Part shown: positions 6,212 through 12,713 of the stretch, in pieces
How the letters are laid out: each line of letters starts with the position of its first letter
Numbering within the stretch: position 1 is the stretch's first letter
NCBI GenBank assembly: GCA_042576225.1
Contig: JBHPCA010000030.1
Span: 1-16,371, forward strand
Direction: 5' to 3'
Origin: GWF2-30-66 sp042576225
GTDB taxonomy: Bacteria; Babelota; Babeliae; Babelales; Vermiphilaceae
DNA: 16,371 nucleotides
The notes under the pieces: generated by a model
Database searches by the model: none
The model's input: only the letters and a program-made list of their open reading frames with translations
What the model was told of the DNA's origin: nothing
Translations under genes and position numbers: made by a program

Positions 6212-7759
6212 TTACCTGTCTCGTTGTTTATCTAGGTTTTGGTCCAAAGACCTGTACATCACAGCCTCTCGTATATGAGACACATCAATTATATCATACC
6301 CATCTAAATCTGCTATGGTACGAGCGACCTTTAGTATTTTGTGGTATCCTCGCATGCTTAAAGATAGAGCTTCGAAAGCACGTTTTATTGTAGCTTCTGC
6401 TTGTGGTGTTAAGGTGCAGAATTTTTCTATTAGGTCAGGGGGCATATGTGCATTGAACATATTTTTTGATCCGAATCTTTGTTTTTGTTTCTCAGAGGCT
6501 ATTTCAACTTTTTTGCGCATGTTAGCAGAGCTTTGAGATGTTATGTTTTTATTTTTTATGGTGTCATATTCGACAGATTGGACACTTATTTGAAGATCTA
6601 TCCTGTCGAGTAAAGGGCCAGAAAGTTTGTCTAAATATCTGTTTATTTGTTGTTTTGTGCAGTGGCAGTGTCTTTTTTTATCGCCAAGAAAGCCACAAGG
6701 GCATGGGTTCAGTGCAGCTACAAGTAAAAATGAAGCTGGAAATGTTAGTGTTTGGTTAACGCGAGAGATGCAAACTGTTTTGTTCTCCAGTGGTTGCCGC
6801 ATAACCTCTAAAACATCACGCTTGAATTCGGTAAGCTCGTCTAAAAACAAAATACCATTATGGGCAAGGCTTATTTCTCCTGGCTGTGGATATGTTCCGC
6901 CGCCAACAAGGCCCGCAGATGAGGTTGTGTGGTGTGGTTGTCTAAATGGCCTTTGTACAATTAAAGACTTGTTGCCAAGTTTGCCGCAGATCGAATAAAT
7001 TTTACTTGTTTCAAGAACCTCATTAAATTGCATGGAGGGCATTATTGTTGGGAGTCTCTTTGCAATCATTGTTTTTCCGGCACCGGGAGGCCCGATAAAT
7101 AAAATGTTGTGACGACCAGCAGCTGTGATTTGCAAGGCTCGTTTTGCTTGCAGTTGGCCTTTTACCTGTCCAAAGTCCATTTTTGAAGGTAAATTTTTTT
7201 CAATAAAATTAGTAAATGAGTTTATCGTGGGCTTTATGGCGTGTTCTTTTCGTATGTATGCGATTAATTCTGTTATATGTTCGACGCCGATTACTTCTAG
7301 GCCCTCAATTAATGCAGCTTCTTTTGCGTTTGCTTTTGGTAAAACGATACGTTTTTTGTGTAATTTTTTAGCATCGTAAGCAACGGCTAAAGCGCCTTTT
7401 ATAAATCGTATGCCGCCGCCTAAAGAGAGCTCTCCAATAAAAAGGGTTTCTTCTATAAAATCCTGAGGGATCTCAAGAACATTTAAAGATATTAACATGC
7501 CAATTGCTATTGGAAGGTCAAATAGTGTACCCTCTTTTTTTAATCCTGCAGGTGCCAAGTTTACTGTTACCCTTTTGGCCGGCACTCTAAAGCCGCAATT
7601 TTTTATTGCGGTAAGAACTCTTTTGCCACTTTCTCGAATCGCGGTATCAGGTAGGCCAACGATGTAAAACCCGGGCAAACCGAAAGATACGTCTACCTCA
7701 ACCTGAACCAATTTTGCATTGACGCCAATAGTCGCCGCTGAAAATATTTTTGAATGCAT
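6212..7759 (-). CDS. comM: ComM/YifB-family Mg-chelatase-like AAA+ ATPase
   Basis: At 515 aa this is the typical length for the family. The N-terminal domain has the YifB/ComM pattern GLPGFYIVGLPDTAIRES (27-44) and VNLAPAGLKKEGTLFDLP (66-83), a Lon-protease-like fold. The AAA+ core has Walker A GPPGAGKT (223-230), Walker B ILFLDE (303-308) and an arginine-finger region GPLLDRIDL (381-389). A CPCG...CHC cluster (C353, C355, C365, C367) is also present. Family members act as hexameric helicases; in Vibrio, ComM drives branch migration when imported DNA recombines during natural transformation. Many bacteria without known competence also keep it. The ATG at 7759 has AGGGA about 10 nt upstream. 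acpS follows after 45 nt. No other competence gene is in the window. Confidence 0.93.
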   Translation of the reverse strand: MHSKIFSAATIGVNAKLVQVEVDVSFGLPGFYIVGLPDTAIRESGKRVLTAIKNCGFRVPAKRVTVNLAPAGLKKEGTLFDLPIAIGMLISLNVLEIPQDFIEETLFIGELSLGGGIRFIKGALAVAYDAKKLHKKRIVLPKANAKEAALIEGLEVIGVEHITELIAYIRKEHAIKPTINSFTNFIEKNLPSKMDFGQVKGQLQAKRALQITAAGRHNILFIGPPGAGKTMIAKRLPTIMPSMQFNEVLETSKIYSICGKLGNKSLIVQRPFRQPHHTTSSAGLVGGGTYPQPGEISLAHNGILFLDELTEFKRDVLEVMRQPLENKTVCISRVNQTLTFPASFLLVAALNPCPCGFLGDKKRHCHCTKQQINRYLDKLSGPLLDRIDLQISVQSVEYDTIKNKNITSQSSANMRKKVEIASEKQKQRFGSKNMFNAHMPPDLIEKFCTLTPQAEATIKRAFEALSLSMRGYHKILKVARTIADLDGYDIIDVSHIREAVMYRSLDQNLDKQRDR

Positions 7760-7823
7760 AAAACGATGTCCCTAATTACAAAATAATAATTAAATAAAAA
7801 AAAATATTGGATTGTTGTTTATA

Positions 7824-7852
7824 TGTATAGCATAAGTTTTTTTATTTGAAAA
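7824..7852 (-). promoter_or_regulatory. Possible comM-acpS promoter
   Basis: On the minus strand TTTTCA (7852-7847) and TATACA (7829-7824) are 17 nt apart, each 4 of 6 to sigma70 consensus. They lie 65 nt before the comM start. The surrounding AT-richness lowers confidence. Confidence 0.35.
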
Positions 7853-7868
7853 GATATATTTTTTTATG

Positions 7869-7887
7869 TACAATTTGGGTACAATTA
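7869..7887. repeat. GTACAATT direct repeat in divergent promoter region
   Basis: GTACAATTT at 7869-7877 and GTACAATTA at 7879-7887 repeat at a 10-bp spacing, about one helical turn. They lie between the divergent comM and surface-protein genes, so they could be a tandem protein-binding site. Chance is possible in AT-rich DNA. Confidence 0.4.
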
Positions 7888-7958
7888 TTGTTATCTTCGG
7901 ATAATAAAATTTTTTAAAGCGATCAAAGAATTAAAAACACTGGGAGCACTAGCACTTT

Positions 7959-7990
7959 TTTAAAATTCGCCTAAACTGTTTATAAACTAT
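7959..7990 (+). promoter_or_regulatory. Possible promoter and palindrome before the surface locus
   Basis: TTTAAA (7959-7964) and TATAAA (7981-7986) are 16 nt apart. A perfect 10-bp palindrome, GTTTATAAAC (7978-7987), overlaps the second element. TAAACTGTT and TAAACTATT repeat 11 bp apart (7972, 7983). A start near 7993 would give a leader of about 40 nt. Confidence 0.35.
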
Positions 7991-8031
7991 TATATTTTTT
8001 TATTAACGTAATTAATTTGATGGGATTTAAA

Positions 8032-11000
8032 ATGACTTGCTTAAAACAAGATTCAGCGGTAAAAGTATTTAAGAAGTTGGCGTTACTTTTGTCTTTTGTC
8101 TGTTTTAGTTCGCCCATATTTGGTGCAGAGTTAATAACGGGCGATGAAAATGCGGCTGAAGGACAGACGTTTTCTTTCCCTATTGGCGAGTATGCAATAA
8201 ATACCTCAGGGGATTATTTTTATGCGACAGCTTTTTCAGCAGGCGCAAAAGAATTTAGCATCTCTAGAGTCAAAAGAGGGGAAACAGCATTTAGACCTTT
8301 GGCTCCAGAGTTTATATCCATAAATGGTCAAAGTGGTCAAGAAGATCCATTGTTTGATGATGGGATTAAACATTTATATTTGTTAGAAAATAGAAGAGAT
8401 AGGGTTATACATACATACCCGGTTTTGGTAACGAATAATGAATTGGACAAAATTTATGTGCTTGATTTGTCTAAGTATTTTGGAAGATTATATAACGTAA
8501 ATACAGATGGTGAGTGTGATAAAAAAGTTAGTCAAATTTCTTTGGCAGCTTTTGATAGTATAGTAGATGCAAATTTGGATCCGATATCGCAAGTTGATGC
8601 AATAGCAGCCGACACAGTTGGTCATATTTTTGCAGCCGTTGCACCTAACGGGGGTTCCTTTGGGGATCCAGGCAGTGCTATAGCCTTGCTTAGGTTTATT
8701 ACATTTCAAAGTACAAACAAAAAATCAAAAGAAAAAGAAGATAAAAAGATAGAGGGCGATCTTAAGGGCCTAGAACAAGGATCCACAGTAGGAAATAGTC
8801 AGTTGGCTGCAAAAACTACTAAAGAGGATACCAAAAAAAATGTAAAAGATTTTTTTATCATAAAAACTTTTACACAGGCTAAAACACCTGAAAAGTCTAA
8901 GGATGCGCAAGATGGGTCTCAGGATAAACAGGGAGAAGGTGCACAGAAAAAAGTTGAGCAGGAAAAAAAATCTTTTGATGGTACCAGACAATACAACGTA
9001 GCTTTGGATCGTAGTTCTGCTCTTGTAAAAATAGTAAGCGATTTAACATCTATGCAAGTATCGGATATGTATTGGGATAGTGGGCTTAAACGGTTATTTA
9101 TAGCGTTGCATGTTGAGGCTGGTGCGGGTATCGGCGATGGCTGCAAAGCTTTAGTTTTAGGAAAAATAAATGATAATGGTACATTATCATTGCAAAATAT
9201 TGCTCCGGACGCGGTATTTGTGGATCAAGATGAAATTGTAGGTGCAGTCGGTGCAAGCGCGCAGGTTTCTTTGCATAAAGTTAGAACAATGCATTCGAGC
9301 AATAGGTTGTCTTATGTTGTTGTATTAGGTGGCAATGGAGATGTAAGTAGCACGAAAAAAAATATTTATGCATTGCCTTTGGTGAAAAATCCAAAAAAAG
9401 TTACTCATGGCACATTGGCTAACAAAAATGGGTTACCAGAAGATCTTTTTGTAGGCTCTATTATTAAAAAAATGAACTACAGATATTTCAAAGATGCAGC
9501 CACAACAAATGATGAGGTACTTAAGTCAAGTGACGAGGCTGCTAATGTTGGGGCAGGGCAGTTGGATTATGATGTTTCAGAGATTTTTGTTGTTGGTGAT
9601 GCAGTATTTGCACTTGTTAAACCGCAAGATAATAATGGCCAGGGCAATTTATATATGTCTCGGGCTTTATTTGATAAGAATGGAAAAATAAAAAGATGGA
9701 CCAAGTGGCAATTTGTTTCAAGTTCAACGGCACCTCTTTTTGGCGCGTCTTTAGATTCAGCGTTTGGTAATTTTGTTTTACTTTCAGGTGACGCGCAGGA
9801 TAATGTGAAAACAGTAAAGCGTACGCTATGGTCGATGGGCGATGAAAATGGCGTACGAGATTTGTCTGTTGTGATGGGTCAAGAATTTCAAAAAGAGGTC
9901 GCTGGTATTCAAGGGTTATTTGAGTTTCCATATAGCTCGCAAGGCGTGCCTTTTGGATTGGAAAATATAACAATGCTTGTTGCTACAGGAAATAAAAAAG
10001 TTGTGTTAGCAGAACTTGCCAAAATAGATGGTGGGAAACTTGTAAGAAATACTGGTGATTTTTCTACTGGCAAAGAGGTATTTACCGGTGGGCAGATAAC
10101 TAAAAACTTTCCGGTAAATGGCACAAGAGTTATTACAATTAGCGGCGGAGTTTTAGATGCTATTGGACCAATTGAGGCTGCGACTGTTACGTTGCAAAGT
10201 ACTGGTACAACTGTAAATAACAGATTATTTGTTGGTGGCATAGGGGGCGTTGCTGTATTGGTTGACGATAATGGAGATGGTTGGACAACTGGGCTAGGGC
10301 CAAATTTTGCAGGCTTGACTGATACTATGGCATTTAGAACAGTTGGTGATTTTACATTCGTGAGAAAGCTTGTACAAGAAGGTGATTATCTATTTATTCT
10401 TACAGACGATAAGCTTTATAGAGTGGATTTAACATCTGAGTCGAATGATTTTGTAAATGGGGTTTTGGATTCTGTTGAGATAGCTAATTTTACAACTGTA
10501 TCTGGTATGTGTGAATATTCAGCGTTTTCAGATTTTATTGTTTCAGGAAAACTTGGAGTATTGGCAACAAGTTGTGGATTGTTTAGGGTAGGTAACGATA
10601 AAGATATCCAGACAGGCTCACTAACTGACCTTGGTTGGACGCAAGTTAATATCCCTTCTTACTCTGGGCCAGTTAAACAGCTTCTTGCTGTTTCTCAATC
10701 TTTGAGAGGACAAGATGTTGCAAAAGAAGATTTGAATGGTGTTTTATATGTGCTTTGTTCTTATTGTGGTAAAGATGTTGCACAGTTTAATAGATTCACC
10801 GTTGACTATACTGCCCAAGTAGGGGATGATACAATATTGCCATTTCCAGATTATTTTGTTGTAGATCCTAAAACTGGTGTTGGTTCATATTCTTATTTTG
10901 TCAATTATGGAATATTCAGAGAATTGTTTAGAGATGAAGGAGCGATGAGGTACAGCAGCGCAGATAAAGATCTTTGCATTTCCCCATTTTTAAGGCTTTT

Positions 11001-11157
11001 GCCTCCTGGGCTTGTAAGTGGTGCTTTGTTGCCCATAGTTTCAAGCAAAACTTTATCTTTGTCTATTGAAAATGATTCTGATATTGTGAGAATTCTTCGT
11101 AGTAGTACAGGCCCTATATTTGTGGCAGGTGATTTTGGCTTAAAAGTTAACGAATAA
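8032..11157 (+). CDS. Large exported protein, probable beta-propeller
   Basis: I do not recognise a named family. From ATG 8032 the protein has 1041 aa. GGGA at 8022-8025 lies 6 nt before this ATG, which favours it over ATG 8020 or TTG 8017. The first 32 residues are a signal peptide (VKVFKKLALLLSFVCFSSP, probable cut after IFGA). Much of the rest is short beta-strand runs with glycine turns, for example GDYLFILTDDKLYRVDL and LGVLATSCGLFRVG, like blades of BNR/sortilin-type propellers. A DxNxDG calcium-type loop lies near residue 745. Residues about 227-314 are a Lys/Glu/Gln-rich low-complexity insert. A 453-aa putative outer-membrane barrel gene starts 27 nt after its stop, so the pair is probably co-expressed. 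The location is likely periplasm or cell surface. Export is well supported; the fold is inference and the function unknown. Confidence 0.85.
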   Translation: MTCLKQDSAVKVFKKLALLLSFVCFSSPIFGAELITGDENAAEGQTFSFPIGEYAINTSGDYFYATAFSAGAKEFSISRVKRGETAFRPLAPEFISINGQSGQEDPLFDDGIKHLYLLENRRDRVIHTYPVLVTNNELDKIYVLDLSKYFGRLYNVNTDGECDKKVSQISLAAFDSIVDANLDPISQVDAIAADTVGHIFAAVAPNGGSFGDPGSAIALLRFITFQSTNKKSKEKEDKKIEGDLKGLEQGSTVGNSQLAAKTTKEDTKKNVKDFFIIKTFTQAKTPEKSKDAQDGSQDKQGEGAQKKVEQEKKSFDGTRQYNVALDRSSALVKIVSDLTSMQVSDMYWDSGLKRLFIALHVEAGAGIGDGCKALVLGKINDNGTLSLQNIAPDAVFVDQDEIVGAVGASAQVSLHKVRTMHSSNRLSYVVVLGGNGDVSSTKKNIYALPLVKNPKKVTHGTLANKNGLPEDLFVGSIIKKMNYRYFKDAATTNDEVLKSSDEAANVGAGQLDYDVSEIFVVGDAVFALVKPQDNNGQGNLYMSRALFDKNGKIKRWTKWQFVSSSTAPLFGASLDSAFGNFVLLSGDAQDNVKTVKRTLWSMGDENGVRDLSVVMGQEFQKEVAGIQGLFEFPYSSQGVPFGLENITMLVATGNKKVVLAELAKIDGGKLVRNTGDFSTGKEVFTGGQITKNFPVNGTRVITISGGVLDAIGPIEAATVTLQSTGTTVNNRLFVGGIGGVAVLVDDNGDGWTTGLGPNFAGLTDTMAFRTVGDFTFVRKLVQEGDYLFILTDDKLYRVDLTSESNDFVNGVLDSVEIANFTTVSGMCEYSAFSDFIVSGKLGVLATSCGLFRVGNDKDIQTGSLTDLGWTQVNIPSYSGPVKQLLAVSQSLRGQDVAKEDLNGVLYVLCSYCGKDVAQFNRFTVDYTAQVGDDTILPFPDYFVVDPKTGVGSYSYFVNYGIFRELFRDEGAMRYSSADKDLCISPFLRLLPPGLVSGALLPIVSSKTLSLSIENDSDIVRILRSSTGPIFVAGDFGLKVNE

Positions 11158-11184
11158 AAATAAAAATATAAAAAGGTAACTAAC

Positions 11185-12546
11185 GTGAATTACAAAATAA
11201 AATACAAAAAACTATTTTTAGGTTCTGTAATATGTTTTACAAACATTGCATTTGGCATGAACCTGATAAATTATTATGATACGCTTATTTTGCCTGTAAA
11301 AAATGATTGTAGCAGGTATCAGTTTTATGCAACTGGACAGACAGGTTTTTCAACAAAATCTTTTGATGAATGCGAATGCGTTTCAAATGTGTTGCGCATT
11401 TGGAATAAAGATCAAAACGCCTTGAAGATGTTAGAAGGTTTTTGTGCCAATACAAAAATAGGTCAGTTGAGAACGCGCCTTGACGCCAATGATGATAAAA
11501 TAAGAGGGCATTTTAAAGTATGTGGTGATTTGGATGTTAATTTTGCGGGAGAAATAGGCGGCTGGTTCTATTTTAATAAAGAGTTTTTTGTGAGTTTACA
11601 GTTGCCAATTTACTCAATGAAGCTTAAAAATGTTTCTTGGAAAGATATGACTAAAGAGGTCAGCGCAGATGATTTTCGTGTTAAAAATTATCTTACAAAT
11701 AATTTTACAAATAATGTAAAAAAACTGGGGTGTCTTGATATATGCGGATGGAAGCGTTCGGGTATTGGAGATTTAGCGGTTCTTTTTGGGTGGCGTAGAG
11801 ATTTTCTTCAAGAGAAAAAATTATTGAAAAATGTGCGATTGGGTGCACGAGCAGGTTTGACATTGCCAACCGGTAAAAAAACAGATGAGGACAAGCTGTT
11901 TGCGTTTGCATTTGGTAATGATGGGGCAGTTGGCGCATTGCTTGGAGGTGGCTTAGATTTAACCTTTGGCAGTTGTACAAGAGCGGGGCTTGATGTACAG
12001 TTATTGTATCCATTTGGAAATACAAAGTGTCGCAGAATCAAGACGCATCTGTGTCAAACAGATTTATTATTTCTAAAGAAAGTAGATACGTATAAGTCAT
12101 TTGCGTTAACCCAAAGATTTAATTTGTATCTCGAATTCTTTAAAAAAGGATTTTCTTTTAAAGCAGGCTACCAGTTTATGAGAAAAGGTGAAGATATTTT
12201 GTATATATGCTCTAATGAGTTCTCTGATGATATTGCAAACACTGCAGAAAGTTTACAAGATTGGACGATGCATAGCATAGTAGCTAATGCAAGCTACCAT
12301 TTCTGGTCTGATTATAATGATTGTTGTGATTGTGATATCCATGGTTCCAGTTCTTGTGGTTGCGGTAGTTGCGGTTGTGGTTGTAGTTCTGGCTATAGTA
12401 GTGATTCCAAGAGCTTTGATGATTGTGACTCTGATTGCGAGCATAGAGTTCACCCATATATTGGCTTATTTGTTAAAATACCATTTAATGGTATGTGTGT
12501 ATCGATGGAAAGAACTATTGGTATTACATTTGGTATAGACTTTTAA
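11185..12546 (+). CDS. Putative outer-membrane beta-barrel protein with Cys-rich insert
   Basis: This 453-aa protein starts at GTG 11185 with AAAAGG at 11171-11176. Residues 1-24 are a signal peptide (MNYKIKYKKLFLGSVICF, probable cut after IAFG). The sequence is rich in alternating hydrophobic/polar strands with aromatic girdle residues, such as GEIGGWFYFNKEFFVSLQLP and RFNLYLEFFKKGFSFKAGYQ. The C-terminus, RTIGITFGIDF, ends in Phe in the manner of a BAM recognition signal. Residues 380-418 carry ten cysteines in a Gly/Ser/Asp-rich segment between two predicted strands. It follows the 1041-aa exported protein by 27 nt and is closed by a strong terminator. I do not recognise a named family. 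A porin-like or anchoring role for its partner is inference; whether the Cys segment faces outside or the periplasm is not decided by the sequence. Confidence 0.85.
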   Translation: MNYKIKYKKLFLGSVICFTNIAFGMNLINYYDTLILPVKNDCSRYQFYATGQTGFSTKSFDECECVSNVLRIWNKDQNALKMLEGFCANTKIGQLRTRLDANDDKIRGHFKVCGDLDVNFAGEIGGWFYFNKEFFVSLQLPIYSMKLKNVSWKDMTKEVSADDFRVKNYLTNNFTNNVKKLGCLDICGWKRSGIGDLAVLFGWRRDFLQEKKLLKNVRLGARAGLTLPTGKKTDEDKLFAFAFGNDGAVGALLGGGLDLTFGSCTRAGLDVQLLYPFGNTKCRRIKTHLCQTDLLFLKKVDTYKSFALTQRFNLYLEFFKKGFSFKAGYQFMRKGEDILYICSNEFSDDIANTAESLQDWTMHSIVANASYHFWSDYNDCCDCDIHGSSSCGCGSCGCGCSSGYSSDSKSFDDCDSDCEHRVHPYIGLFVKIPFNGMCVSMERTIGITFGIDF

Positions 12547-12583
12547 AATATAACTAAATAAATTATAATTTTTAAATTTATGG

Positions 12584-12614
12584 CCCGATTTGATTATATC
12601 AAGTCGGGTTTTTT
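12584..12614 (+). terminator. Rho-independent terminator of the surface locus
   Basis: CCCGATTTGAT (12584-12594) pairs with ATCAAGTCGGG (12598-12608) over 11 bp with one T-G wobble and a 3-nt loop. A run of six T follows directly. It lies 37 nt after the stop of the barrel gene. Confidence 0.93.
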
Positions 12615-12633
12615 ATTGTTTTTCCCCTAAGTG

Positions 12634-12663
12634 TTGCATTTTTATTTTTAAATTTTCTAATAT
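12634..12663 (+). promoter_or_regulatory. Possible promoter of the 963-aa protein gene
   Basis: TTGCAT (12634-12639) and TAATAT (12658-12663) are 18 nt apart, with moderate matches. Its place, just after a terminator and 50 nt before the next start, fits a new transcription unit. Confidence 0.35.
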
Positions 12664-12713
12664 AAAAATAGGGATAAAAAGGTTTTTAGATAACCGTATT
12701 TTTAGGGGGAGTT

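Noticed and set aside
8017..8031. TTG 8017 or ATG 8020 as start of the 1041-aa gene
   Set aside because: GGGA at 8022-8025 lies 6 nt before ATG 8032; the earlier starts lack a ribosome site.
12253..12453. Thr-rich minus-strand frame opposite the Cys-rich segment
   Set aside because: Low-complexity antisense of the TGTGG-type repeats, with no gene signals.
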